Positions 31,621 to 42,406 of a DNA stretch of 64,000 nt are shown here, in pieces. Every line of letters starts with the position of its first letter. The stretch's first letter is position 1. The stretch lies in assembly GCA_019925095.2 (NCBI GenBank), contig CM034402.1, positions 4,785,501 to 4,849,500 of the forward strand, in the 5' to 3' direction. The position numbers and the translations under genes were made by a program. This DNA is from Dendrolimus kikuchii (lineage: Eukaryota > Arthropoda > Insecta > Lepidoptera > Lasiocampidae). The notes beneath the pieces were generated by a model. That model did no database searches, was not told the DNA's origin, and saw nothing but the letters and a program-made list of their open reading frames with translations.

Positions 31621-32440
31621 AAAAATGTTATGTCGACAACTATTTGTTTTAAGCGACATTTAGTTTTTTGAGACAGACTTTATGGCCCTTGTTTTCAACT
31701 TAATGTCCCAAATTTAAGAAAATGAACCTGGTTTCAATTATTATTTATATAAATCATTCCTCTGTTATAGATAAGTCTAATAATCTGCTCTGCACATTCA
31801 AATCGTGATCCGATAAATGCGGCTATAGGTTTGCATTGTTCCGGCTCGTGATCGCCTAATTAATGATATTATGAATGCACGCTTTGAATGCTTTCTCGCC
31901 GCGTTTGAGATGTGGAGTGATTCAGCGAACTGCAGACTGCAGAGTTAAGCCTGTGGACGTACTACCTAATATCGTGTTGGCTACTAAAATGACGTTAATA
32001 TTTTATGCCACCGCAGCATGCAAGCGTACAAGGATAATGGGACAAGCGGTCTACTCGTAACAATTACAAATTCTATTTGAACGTTGATTATTATGGTAAT
32101 ATTTCATACATATAACACGGCTATTTCCCATAGGGGTAGGCAGGGATTAGATTTGTACTGCTCTAAACAAATTAATATCTTTTATTAGGACAGTTAAGGA
32201 CCAAGATCTCCTGTCTTTCGCGATACCTACAATTTGAGTGCCTTCGAGGGAGGCGCATGTGAATAGCTGCTTATACGTAAGCGTGTCCATGGAAGACCAT
32301 ATCTCCGCTCAACATTAGGCAAGATCATGGTCAAAGACTAACTTAACCTATACAAGTTATACAACAACAACTATATTACAACCTATACAACTTTTTTATA
32401 TACTTCTACAACAATATTCTGTTATTAAATATGTATTATG
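31621..32440. other. Unassigned stretch
   Basis: A moderately GC-rich patch at 31860-32040 has a 61-codon plus frame without a recognisable domain. No repeat partner found. This is a candidate for unique host sequence. Confidence 0.35.
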
Positions 32441-32479
32441 TATTTCATATATATCATATACTATGATATATATGAAATA
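32441..32479. repeat. 39 bp AT palindrome
   Basis: TATTTCATATATATCATA, then TAC, then the exact reverse complement. It sits directly before an R330 fragment. Confidence 0.7.
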
Positions 32480-32492
32480 TATATATATATCA

Positions 32493-32609
32493 TATGCCAG
32501 GTGGTAGGGGAATTGCCCGACTGGATGGCTACCACCCCTGGTCTAGAGTATGTCGTCATAACAACCTTGAGTTGTGTGCCGGCATTAGTGAGCAGGTTCC
32601 AGTCTCGCG
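32493..32609 (+). mobile_element. R330 retroposon, internal fragment
   Basis: GCCAGGTGGTAGGGGAATTG to GCAGGTTCCAGTCTCGC. Both ends are missing and it lies between AT-rich repeats, so it was probably trimmed by rearrangement and not by reverse transcription. Confidence 0.7.
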
Positions 32610-32819
32610 ATGTAGAATACTATCAGCGTCATCTAGTTTATTTATATTAATGATGATGAAATACGCTATGCTAGACACTGTTTTTGTAAGGTTTTACTTT
32701 TTCGCGGAATCTCGTCTTTTTAATCTATAAATTGTTTTATTGTATGATGATACCGGCAATATCAATACTTAATTAGGTGCATAAGTTGTATAATAAGCTG
32801 TTTAAGTAATTAAAGTTTT

Positions 32820-32935
32820 TTTAACTATCCCATGGGAACTCCTTAATTTTTCGGGATCAAAAGTATCCTATATGTTGACCAGGGATATAAGTCGGAGATT
32901 AGCCCGTATAAACAGACAGACAAACAGAGAAACAA
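32820..32935 (+). repeat. Short interspersed repeat U-like
   Basis: CCCATGGGAACTCCTTAATT, CAAAAGTATCCTATATGTTG and AAACAGACAGACAAACAGAG. This resembles a widespread arthropod repeat end; weak support. Confidence 0.35.
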
Positions 32936-32979
32936 AATTAAAAAAAAATCTAAATTAGTTCTATTTCACTTCTTATATA

Positions 32980-33038
32980 TGAAAAAAAAAACGCTAAACA
33001 CTGAGTCATGGGACTCAGTGTTTAGCGTTTTTTTTTCA
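32980..33038. repeat. 59 bp palindrome, 27-28 bp arms
   Basis: Left arm 32980-33007 (TGAAAAAAAAAACGCTAAAC + ACTGAGTC) and right arm 33012-33038 are complementary throughout except for one base in the A/T run length; the loop is ATGG. Confidence 0.75.
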
Positions 33039-33237
33039 TTGTACAGAAATACGACCTCTAAAGTTTTATTATATGTATAGATAAATTATAAATTTTTTAT
33101 TGAATATTTTATTAGTATCCCCACAACATTATTTTCTAATTATTTTTATAATAATTCTATGTATGTAATTTATTATTATTCATACTATATATATAAATAA
33201 CATGCAACATACCTCTGTTCTTATCAAACTTCTTGTC

Positions 33238-33363
33238 CATCCAAAGATTGTCTGGAAGTGATCGCTAATAGCGATAAGACCGCCTATTGTATTGTAAAAT
33301 ATCATTTCTGTTAACTGCATCTTTTAAAACACAATAAAGCATATTCATTCATTCATTCATTCA
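33238..33363 (+). mobile_element. HP-LINE 3' UTR with (ATTC)n tail
   Basis: AGATTGTCTGGAAGTGATCG CTAATAGCGATAAGACCGCC, AACACAATAAAGCATATTCA and four ATTC repeats. Confidence 0.7.
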
Positions 33364-33823
33364 ACAGTGCAACATCCGTCCGTCCTAGGCTGCAATTAAA
33401 AACCAGTGTCAGGCAACTGTTGCTTGGCATATACTGAACTGCACCTATTTGGTACCATCGCGAGACAATTTTAATTTAATTAATTTAATTCGTCATCACG
33501 CGTCTCGCTATGTGAAGATCAAATAAACGTTTTTTCTTTCTTTCTAACTATAAAATAATAAAAAACCTCCCAAGTCAATTTACCAAAATTTACAGTAGGC
33601 ATTATTCAGACACAATACGCCAATTTCGGTTCTGGCTCCAACACCTTTGGCCTTTTGCATAGTTGCCATTGACAACAACAACGACATTCAAAATACGTAA
33701 ACGTCACATGAACAGCACATAAAATGTCACTCTGACGAACTTCAAGTCACTTCATTACTTCATTCTATACGTTCAAAATTTATCAGCGTAACGATTTTAT
33801 TCTAAAAATGAATTATACGAATT
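33364..33823. other. Unassigned; LINE-like tail at 33505-33545
   Basis: GATCAAATAAACGTTTTTTC TTTCTTTC at 33513 resembles the (TTTC)n tails at 55265 and 59560. The rest, including 33600-33760, is not assigned. Confidence 0.35.
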
Positions 33824-33839
33824 AATAAGAAAAACTTTT

Positions 33840-34487
33840 AGCAGGGAACTGTGCTTTTAGCAGGGATGGAAGGTACACCGCTGATATAGAAAGAAGAGTG
33901 AATTTGGGGAATAGTGTGAATGGAGCGTTAGGTAAACTTCTAGGCGCTAAGAACCTCAGCCAGAAGGCCCAGCTCGTCATACACAACGCGGTGCTGGTAC
34001 CTAAGCTCACGTATGGATGCGAGAGTTGGGTATGGAAGAGAGAGCATGAAAGTAGAGTAAACGCGGTCGAGATGCGAGCACTGCGCAAAATCTGCGGAGT
34101 GACGCTCCCGGACCGCGTTCGTAATACCGAAGTAAGAAAGAGAGTTGGTCTGAAAGAGAGTGTCGGGGTGAAGGTAAGGAAAGGAATGCTCCGGTGGTTC
34201 GGGCATGTGGAAAAAATGCATGATGAAAGAATGACTAAACAGATGTACAATCCAAAAGTGGATGGATGCAGAAGTCGTGGAAGGCCACGACACACCTTCC
34301 ATGATCAAATTGATCGTGTACTAGCAGAAGGTGATGTCAGGAGCCTTAAGAACAGACGAGCTTGCATGACAAGAGTTATGAATGTCAAAGAGGCAAGTGA
34401 GGTGTGTAAGAATAAGCCTAAATGGCACTCTGTCGTTCGTGCCTACCCCGCAAGGGAACTGGCGTGAAGTTATGTATGTATGTATGT
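33840..34487 (+). mobile_element. TATG-RTE, longest copy, 16 bp TSD
   Basis: 648 bp insertion between AATAAGAAAAACTTTT (33824-33839) and AATAAGAAAAACCTTT (34488-34503). The frame is open to the stop at 34465-34467 and includes residues upstream of other copies: DIERRVNLGNSVNGALGKLL, SQKAQLVIHNAVLVPKLTYG, CESWVWKREHESRVN. These are the RT thumb and connection region of an RTE protein. The open frame of 189 codons or more with few changes makes it the best-preserved RTE fragment here. The catalytic palm is not included. Confidence 0.85.
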
Positions 34488-34699
34488 AATAAGAAAAACC
34501 TTTCATTTTTGAATATCCTCCGTTCCTGTGTCTACAGGCATTTTAAATATATTTTATACAAGTGTCATATATGGGAAAATAAAAACAAAGTTCAATTTGT
34601 TTATACTGTAAATAGTAGAACTCTACATGGAAGAGTTTTCTATTAAGTAGTTTGTTTATGTGAAGAATCAGTAAGAAAAGCCAAAGGTAATAAATGTCG

Positions 34700-34755
34700 A
34701 TAAAATACATGCTGGAATCATTACCTTGATGACAGTTCGCTGGGCTGGCTCGAAT
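34700..34755 (+). mobile_element. D-type retroposon fragment
   Basis: CATGCTGGAATCATTACCTT GATGACAGTTCGCTGGG parallels 39655-39700 (CATCCTGGAATCATTACCTT). Only ~50 bp remain before the next R330 copy. Confidence 0.4.
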
Positions 34756-34761
34756 AGTGTA

Positions 34762-35072
34762 TTTTTTTTATTGCATGAGTTAAGCAGACAGGCAGGTGGC
34801 CCACTTGATGGAAAGCGGTTACCATCGGCTATGGACATTTGCAACACCAAAGGTGCTACAAATGCGCTGCCGCTCTCTAAAGGGACACTGAAACCTGGCC
34901 ACTAATGCCGGAACACAACTCAAGGTTGTTATGGCGACATACTTTAGACCAGGGGTGGTAGCCATCCAGTCGGGCAAATGCCCTACCACCTGGCTGTGGG
35001 TTGTTTTGTCGCCTCTTACAACAGGCCGCCCGACCGCAGGAAATTGTATTCTTTCTCCGTTCCTGCACGGAT
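34762..35072 (-). mobile_element. R330 retroposon, full length
   Basis: T8ATTGCATGAGTTAAGCAG to reversed ATCCGTGCAGGAACGG. The sense frame is open from the 5' end to VSVSL-stop (34879-34877). Confidence 0.85.
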
Positions 35073-35111
35073 AAAACGTGACAACATGCTCTCATAGAAT
35101 ATTAGCGTGAT

Positions 35112-35727
35112 GATGGCATTTTAAATCATACCCAGAAAAATTCCCGCGGGATTCCCAGGATATAAAGTAGCGTAAATTTTAAGTCAAAGAATTTTCGTGT
35201 CAAACAGCGAAAACCGCATCGAAATCGGCCTAGTAGTTTTTACGTGAATCCCGAACATACATCCGTTATCCGTGCAGGAACGGAGAAAAAATACAATTTC
35301 CTACGGCCTGGCGGCCTGTCGTAAGCGGCGACTGAACAACCTACAGCCAGGTCGTAGGGTATTTGCTCGACTGGATGGCGACCACCCCTAGTCTAGAGTA
35401 TGCCGCCATAACAACCTTGTGTTGTGTTCCGGCATTACTGACCAAGTTCCAGTCTCCTTTAAAAGAGCAGCAGCGCATTTGTAGCACCTTTGGTGTTGTA
35501 AATGTCCATAGGCGATGGTAACCGCTTTCCATCCAGTGGGCCGTCTGACTGTCTGCTGAACTCTTGCAGTAAAAAAAAAACAGACAAACCGACAAACAGA
35601 CAAGAAATCTAAAACAAAATTGCATTGTGTTCTCCATCGTTTATATAGACTATACCAGTTAGTGTTCTTTTTTAATAACTTCAATGTACAGACACGGCAT
35701 GTTTAGAATTTTATATTATTATAGATT
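35112..35727 (+). repeat. F520 repeat, interrupted by R330
   Basis: The left part 35112-35267 (ATTCCCGCGGGATTCCCAGG ... GTAGTTTTTACGTGAATCCC) and right part 35581-35727 (AACCGACAAACAGACAAGAA ... CAATGTACAGACACGGCATG) are the second half of F520, separated by a complete plus-strand R330. So F520 predates the R330 insertion. Confidence 0.7.
35268..35580 (+). mobile_element. R330 retroposon, full length, inside F520
   Basis: ATCCGTGCAGGAACGGAGAA to CTCTTGCAGTAAAAAAAAAA. In this copy the conserved frame stops early (CACCCCTAG replacing CCC-TGG). It lies only ~200 bp from the opposite-strand copy at 34762. Confidence 0.85.
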
Positions 35728-36154
35728 TATATGCTCTTATAGCTTAGACCATAATACCTCATTTAAGTATTAATGCTCTAATAATACAATATAGAACTTA
35801 CTGTTATATGAATAAGGTCTAAAAACGTTCAACTTGTATTTCCTTGGATACATGTAATATTGACTGAATTTACCTAGCAAGGCCGTGTATGCCGAAATCC
35901 GAAACCGTATTTCAACCGGGGATTAATGTCAAATTGTGAAATAACTTAGGCCGCGGCTACGTTAAACCGCGACGCGAACTACGATATATAGCGATTAAAT
36001 GAACGGATTTAATATAATATGGTTGGTTACATTCTACACCAGTTGGTAAGCATGAATTTGTGATGTTCTACTGTTTTATTTATTATTGTTCGTGATTTAT
36101 TGAGAACTAGCCTTTGCCCGTGCGTACAAAAAAGCATCTAGTGCAGACCCTTGA

Positions 36155-36555
36155 CTTCTCCATATTTTTGTACGGTTCGGAAACTTGCATTGTAAAGATA
36201 GTAGACAGACACAAAAATGACGCCTTTGAAATGTGATGTTGGTGTCGAAGAGTACAAAATTGCGTAGACAGCTCGCTCGCCGAAGGCTTCCATAGAAGAA
36301 GAGCTTAATATTGGAGATCACCAGAGGTTTTCAGCAGTATGCCGACACCGGATACTGAAGTACTTTGGCTACATAGCCCGCAAGAATCCAGATAACATGA
36401 AAAGACTTGTGGTCAAGATACCTCGTGGTAGATCTCCAAATAGTGAGATTGGTCACGTTGCTGACCAGCTGGACATACCGATCTCGGTGAAGAATAAATC
36501 TTTGCCTACGTCTTCGTTCGCATTGGAAAAGGATGCGTATGTCATGAAGTGACTT
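36155..36555 (+). mobile_element. RTE-like LINE C-terminus, third type
   Basis: Broken frame reading EEELNIGDHQRFSAVCRHRI, LKYFGYIARKNPDNMKRLVV, RGRSPNSEIGHVADQLDIPI, corresponding to the LRWFGHVxRxxxx...GRSPxRWxDQI layout of RTE-family C-termini but distinct from the other RTEs here. An in-frame TAG at about 36265 precedes it. Confidence 0.6.
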
Positions 36556-37094
36556 TGTTATTATTCTCAAAAATATCAAATTTAATATTTAATACAAAAT
36601 ACATAGTGATAAATACCCGTAACGCCATCTAGCGAAGGTGGAACTTACCACGAGTGCAACACATAAAAGTTATATTGACATTATCGTTGCCATGACGATG
36701 TATTTATTAGAGAATTGCAACAGTGGCGCCAATAAACTCAATTGGAGTGCCATATTTTCGGCTTCTTGATGAAAAGTACTCTAGGTCCTTTTTTATACTT
36801 CTGATAACGTGTATGCAAAATTTCATGACAATCGGTTAAATAATTAAGATATGAAAGCGTAAGAAACAAACAAACTCATATTCGCATTTATAATATAATT
36901 TAGGACTAGTAAGGATATGAGTTCAATCAATGTATTATTGTTTAAACACGACCAACTGAGAAATCTATATTAATATCATAACGAGGAAATATTAGTATTT
37001 TTGTACGTTTATAACGAATAAAATATAAAACAATTGGACCGATTTCATAAATTCTTTCACCATTATAATGCTACACTATTCCAGATTAATCTTA
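36556..37094. other. Unassigned, with a common repeat end at 36810-36900
   Basis: GCAAAATTTCATGACAATCG then AAACAAACAAACTCATATTC GCATTTATAATA is a frequent insect repeat terminus. I cannot delimit the element. Confidence 0.35.
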
Positions 37095-37346
37095 TCTTAT
37101 ACTAATATATAAAGCTGAAGAGTTTGTTGGTTTGAACGCGCTAATCTCAGGAACTACTAGTCCGATTTGAAAAATTATTTCAGTATCAGATAGCACATTT
37201 ATCGAGGAAGGCTATAAGCTATATATCATCACGCTAAAGCTAATAGGAGCGGAGCACAAATTAAGAATGTTTCAAAATCTGTGTTTTTTCTTAAATTTAA
37301 TTTTCTTGTACTATTCCACGCGGACGAAGTCGCGGGCAGAAGCTAG
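37095..37346 (+). mobile_element. Helitron-like element, complete, 252 bp
   Basis: A|TCTTATACTAATATATAAAG at the 5' end, and GAAGTCGCGGGCAGAAGCTAG|T at the 3' end. The interior (CTCAGGAACTACTAGTCCGA, TATATATCATCACGCTAAAG) matches the short non-autonomous Helitrons common in Lepidoptera as I remember them. No coding capacity. Confidence 0.75.
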
Positions 37347-37423
37347 TATAGCATATATTTTTCACTAGAAAAAAATATGGATTCTTACTAAAACTACAAT
37401 AATGTAATCCAAGGTGTAAAAAT

Positions 37424-37545
37424 AATAGTGTTTGAGTGGGTCCCGAGATGGTTTAGATTCACAATTAGACCCGGTAGGTGGCACTGGAATCGGGTTCTTG
37501 ATTTTTATTTTTGCAGGGTACGACAACGTCTGCCAGAACCGCTAG
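37424..37545 (+). mobile_element. Hel-2 Helitron-like 3' half
   Basis: TAGACCCGGTAGGTGGCACT GGAATCGGG and CGTCTGCCAGAACCGCTAG|T. The 5' half is missing. Confidence 0.6.
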
Positions 37546-38334
37546 TCATAAATATAGTTAAAACCAAGTTTGTTATCTTGTTTCAGGTAAGTACGATGCG
37601 TTGTACTGACGACTATGAAATCATCTGTAACGTAAGTAAGCGATTAATTGTTTTAGAACCTATTTTCTATATACAAGTGAATCTTTCAAGTCGACCTTCA
37701 GGTCCAAACCCGAAGCTATATGAAATAGATAAAAACAATTAACGGAGTCTTGGGGCCGATTTTGTCGAAAACTCCGGAACGAAATCAGCTGATTTTGAAA
37801 AAAGACAACATACTGTATTATTATACTAAATCATATGTGTCCTTTAAGGATCAATTTCTGTCAAGCAATGTCGAACGGCAAACCAGTTTAGGATTTGGTC
37901 TTGAAGGCCCACTTGAAAAATTCAGCCTGTATAATAACAACTAATTTATTTATTTATTAGCTTACAAACATAGACCTATATAGACCTAATCTTACGTTCA
38001 TACGTACATAGAAGAAATTCTAGATAATATAGGTGACATATTACTCTCACATTCCAGTATTATAATAATCTTAGATCATTAGCTTGTCTAGACCGAGTAA
38101 TATAAATAAACGATACGTGAAATAACTGCTTCAGCTTTCCACGCAATAATACAGAGGTCATAGTGATAGTAGTAGTAACTAGTTTCTTAGTATTCCGATA
38201 CTTAAATGTGATTGATATTTGATTTACCCACCTCACATTTACTTATGTACCGTCTTCCAATGTATCTCGTTTTGTTGGGTTTCGATATTTAGTGCACAGC
38301 CAAAGAAACAAACCGTTTCTGGTCACTCTTGTAT
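37546..38334. other. Unassigned AT-rich stretch
   Basis: A plus frame (37750-37944) of 64 codons has no recognisable motif. No repeats identified. Confidence 0.35.
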
Positions 38335-38470
38335 TGAATGAATGAAAACTCTTTATTGTTCACCATAACTTAAACCTAGATATTTATTATAAACACATTT
38401 AAATTAGAACAATGGGCGGCCTTATCGCTTATAGCAATGTCTTCCAGGCAACCCGGTGTCTAACGAGATA
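38335..38470 (-). mobile_element. HP-LINE 3' UTR
   Basis: GAATGAATGAAAACTCTTTA TTG is the reversed tail; GGGCGGCCTTATCGCTTATA GCAATGTCTTCCAGGCAACC the reversed hairpin zone with one mismatch. Confidence 0.7.
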
Positions 38471-39314
38471 TTAAAAGAAAAATTAAATAATATTTGGTGG
38501 CTTAACTAAATTGAAACTAATTCAATCGTAATGGAAGAAAAAAAAAATACAATAATAAACTAATAAAGACATACATAATTAAATAGATTAAAACAATATA
38601 AATTACATATACTTACATGCGAATAATAATAGAATTCCATTTACTGCAACACATTTTATTGTAATTAAGTAACTATTTACAATATTTCATAAAAGAAATA
38701 TCACGATCGAATTTTATTATCAGCGCCGGTTTGTTTAATTTTCTCTAATATTATCCCGCAAAACTGCGAACTTCACACTATAGGTACTTTATTTAGTTCA
38801 CAAGCGAGCTCAAAGTTAGGTAATAAATTTAGAGCAAAATATTTACCATAAACATGAAAAAGAAGCAAAATATTCCACTAATCCTACTTTGACCTGTTGT
38901 GATGATGTTTTATCCTCCTATACGTCAAACGATACAAATGAAACCAACATAACATGACTCTTGAATCATATTCAAGCATCTAATAAACAGAGCTCGCAGT
39001 TATTGGTCGCACAAGCAAAAGTTCCAATATAAATTGCTCCATAAGCGTCTCGGGATGGAAAGGGATTTCGAAGGCTGTCAGAGTTCTTTCAACTGGTCAG
39101 TAGAAATAGTATATAGGTCAAACATACTTCCTGTTATAAGTCATTGAGGCGTTTTGCTGTTGAATCGCTTCACTAAGCCTGGGTCTGATTTATTAGGGGC
39201 GATGGGGCCTAGTATTACAAGTTTCTATTTAACCTTTGTTTTATGACAAGCAGTTTATTTAGTTAATGACGATGGTAGGCGTCCTGGCGGAATGAATTTA
39301 ATTTGATCTCTCTC
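38471..39314. other. Unassigned AT-rich stretch
   Basis: No feature supported. Confidence 0.35.
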
Positions 39315-39550
39315 ATCCTCCATACAGGAACGGTAAAAGAATATTAATTCCTGCGGCCGGGCGGCCTGTCGTAAGAGGCGACAAAACAATCCACACCCCA
39401 GTGGTAGGAAATTTGCCCGACTGGATGGCTACCACCCCTGGTCTAGAGTATGCCGCCATAACAACTTTGAGTAGTATTCCGGCATCAATGGCCAGGTTCC
39501 AGTCTCTCCTTTAAGGCCGCTTGTCTACTGTGCTTCAGCAATAAAAAAAA
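39315..39550 (+). mobile_element. R330 retroposon with 3' internal deletion
   Basis: ATCCTCCATACAGGAACGG to CTTCAGCAATAAAAAAAA. The GCAGCAGCGCATTTG...CATCAAGTGG segment is absent, so the body is joined to the last ~30 bp. Confidence 0.75.
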
Positions 39551-39636
39551 TCCTGGCAACGCAGCAAGTCTCTGGTATGAGATGCGACCTGCGTAGACAC
39601 ATAGCTGCAACCCATTTACTAAACACGGCTAGATTA

Positions 39637-40212
39637 CTACTGACGTGCTAAAGCCATCCTGGAATCATTACCTTAATTAAAGGTCTTAGGGCCAGCACAA
39701 TCGGTGTGATACGGTGTTCTATAGAATATTGGCGTTCAACCGTTAGCCTTGAGCTAATCTTATTATATATCTTATCCCGTCTTCCCTATTCTATCCCTCT
39801 ATTGCAATCCTCCTATCTGTAGGGTTATTCACAAATGTCGGAAATGTTTCCGTGTAAGAACGGAAAGCTCCCTCCCGAACATATCAATGTGCAATCATAC
39901 GGAACGTGAAACGAATACATCCTAGAATATGTTTGCGACAGGTGCCGTCGGATTGCAAATTGATTCTTTCGGGAGCTTCTTACACGGAAACGTTTCCGAC
40001 GTTTGTGAATAACCCCTGATCTCTCTATCTCATTTCTTCTATTTCGTCCCTGTTTTCCATCCCTTTTATTCCATCCTATCCTATCGCTCCTATCCCATCC
40101 TAAGGTTGGCAACACGTTAGCTTGGCCCCTGGTTTTGCAAACGCTTATAGGTGATGGTAACCACTTTCCATCAAGTGGGCTACCTGTTTGTCAGCTTAGC
40201 AATAAAAAATAA
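39637..40212 (+). mobile_element. D-type retroposon inserted in C-LINE
   Basis: Starts CTACTGACGTGCTAAAGCCA TCCTGG and ends CAGCTTAGCAATAAAAAATAA. Flanked by AGATTA (39631-39636) and AGATCA (40213-40218). Uninterrupted C-LINE at 18205 has CTAGATCAACCGG at this point, which confirms the target. The last 85 bp (from GCAAACGCTTATAGGTGATG) resemble the R330 3' end closely, although the bodies differ. Confidence 0.65.
39822..40015. mobile_element. MITE nested in the D-type retroposon
   Basis: GGGTTATTCACAAATGTCGG and its continuation AAATGTTTCCGTGTAAGAA are repeated inverted at the right end (...TTCTTACACGGAAACG, TTTCCGACGTTTGTGAATAACCC), with ~3 mismatches in 38. 194 bp, no coding capacity. Confidence 0.75.
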
Positions 40213-40465
40213 AGATCAGTCGATTCGGCGATGAAAACAGCTGTATCAGTCAAGTGACGCAAATATGTAAGCCTCAGTGAGAGTTATATGTTTGTGCCGT
40301 TTGCTTTTTAAACCCTTGGGACAGTGAGGTCCTTAGACCTGAAATGAACCTCTATAAAGAGCTCCCAACATATCAAAACATTTGTATTCCAGAAAATACT
40401 ATAATCATTGCGAGATAACAATTTAAAATTTACACCAAATAAACAAACTTTTTAGTATTTTATAT

Positions 40466-41086
40466 TGTTATAATTGAAGTGTTCCGAGAAACCGAAAATA
40501 CCTTTGATCCTTTTCTGAACACGTTTTTTATTACCCTTGGTATTTAAATCTGTAATTATTTTATGATTATCTTAATTGTTCGCTGTCACTTATTTGCGTT
40601 AATTTTCCAAATATTGAGTGTAACGAGTTATTGTCAATCGCAAATCCTTTTGTGTTTATGGTCGGCGTTCTAATGAAATATCATAAACATTTTTTTTTGT
40701 TGTTTAAATCTCACCGCAATCACCGCAATTGCTTAGAAACCATGTTGTTTTGGATAAAGGTTACAAATTTAAGAATTGCAATAAACGGTTTGTGCATATG
40801 TATTGGGGGGCCCATATCTATTTTGTGAATATATAAGGTCGGCCCGTTGAGTCAGATTTAATTGAGTTTCAACAGGGACTGAGGTGTCACTTATGTGTAC
40901 ATTCGGAACGGTAAACTCATATCGACACGTTCTATGTTATTACAATCTTCTGACTTACGGTTTGGACTTATTGTTGATTGTGTTTGTAAGAAGTGTGAAT
41001 TACGTGTATGTATTTCAAATAAAGTTTTTGTTTTTTCGAAACGATATTTTAATTCGTATCCTGCAAACGCCTAACAATAGAAAAAT
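40466..41086 (+). mobile_element. Solo LTR, divergent LTR-J relative
   Basis: TGTTATAATTG to CGCCTAACA, 621 bp, flanked by ATAT and ATAG. Shared words with LTR-J: TTTTTTATTACCCTTGGTAT (cf. CACATTTATTACCCGTCGGT), CTTACGGTTTGGACTTATTG and ATATTTTAATTCG near the end. An AAATAAAG signal is at about 41020. Confidence 0.6.
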
Positions 41087-41591
41087 ATTTCTTAGAAAAA
41101 GTAAACTGGAATGACACAAAACACATAAATACCAAAACCAGACGACTTCATAATAATCTGTGAAATATGAAATCGTTTTTTATTTTCCTTAAAAATCGGG
41201 ACGGATAAGATATTCCGGGATATTTATAGATAGATATTGCGGAAATGGGGGGAGAAGGGAAATAATTCATGAGCCAACCGCCCCTCTTACAAGTTTTCCC
41301 GTGTTTGCATTAAGATCTGTGCGGATTTCCTGGCCGACATTACTTTGGGAGAATTATTTATGTGTACGGACACAAGATAAGAGGAAATTGTGCTGTGTTT
41401 TCTGACAGTGCACTGATTTATTCGGACAATGTCAGTCATAAATGATCGGACAAGTGTGATCAGTCTACACATTGACATAGGTTCCCTAAGAATACAAGCC
41501 GTCACAGTTTTTGTCAATAATATCAAACCCTAAAAAGCCATTTATTGAATAAAAAATTTCTAACAAAAAAGAACCCGAAACTTAAAGATTA
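41087..41591. other. Unassigned stretch
   Basis: No feature supported; the 79-codon minus frame at 41287-41526 is unassigned. Confidence 0.35.
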
Positions 41592-41825
41592 TTTTTTTTT
41601 TATTGCAGGAGTTCAGCAGATAGGCAAACGGCCCACTTGATGGAAAGCGGTTACTATCGCCTATGGACATTTGCAACACAAAAGGTGCTACAAACGCGCC
41701 GCTGCTCTCTTAAGGACAACTGGAACCAAGTCACTAATGCCAGAACACAACTCAATGTTGTTATCGCGACATACTTTAGACCAGGGGTGGTAGCTATCAA
41801 GTCGGGCAAATGCCCCACCACCTGC
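41592..41825 (-). mobile_element. R330 retroposon, 5'-truncated
   Basis: T9TATTGCAGGAGTTCAGCAG to CCCCACCACCTG, so about 85 bp of the 5' end are missing, as expected for incomplete reverse transcription. Confidence 0.8.
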
Positions 41826-42086
41826 TAAAGCAGAGTAACTAAAAAGTAAAAACTGACCGTTCAAATCTGTTCAGAAACAAAAAACTACAACAACAAATAC
41901 TACTCAACGGATTTAAATAATAATAATAACAGCACAAAGTAACCCAATCGTGAGCTACTGGGCTCAGAACTGTCAATTTCTTAGGGACACTATACCTGCC
42001 ACCTAATACCAAAGCGGCTTGGCGTCTTTGACAGAACTGTTATCTTGGTGTGCAGAATTCATCACGATGTTTTCCCCTCATCGATT

Positions 42087-42399
42087 TTTTTTTATTGCAG
42101 GAGTTCAGCAGACAGGCAGACGGCCCACTGGATGGAAAGCGGTTACCATCGCCTATGGACATTTGCAACACCAAAGGCGCTACAAATGCGCTGCTGCTCT
42201 CTTAAGTGAGTCTGGAACCTAGTCACTAATGCCGGAACACAACTCAAAGTTGTTATGGCGGCATGCTTTAGACCAGGGGTGGTTACCATCCAGTCGGGAA
42301 ATGCCCTACCACCTGGCTGTGGGTTGTTTAGTCGCCTCTTACGACAGGCCGCCCGGCCGGAGGAAATTGTATTCTTTCTCCGTTCCTGCACGGATAAAA
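42087..42399 (-). mobile_element. R330 retroposon, full length, 7 bp TSD
   Basis: Complete copy between ATCGATT (42080-42086) and ATCGATT (42400-42406). The short body of As before the right duplication (ATAAAA) may belong to the target. Confidence 0.8.
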
Positions 42400-42406
42400 A
42401 TCGATT

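Larger units (their letters stand above)
39551..40370 (+). mobile_element. C-LINE C-terminus, split by a retroposon
   Basis: 39560-39636 reads KSLV-stop-DATCVDT, and 40213-40350 continues with ESYMFVPFA and a decayed TLGTVRS. Together they parallel 18140-18330. The two halves are separated by the 576 bp insertion at 39637-40212. Confidence 0.65.
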
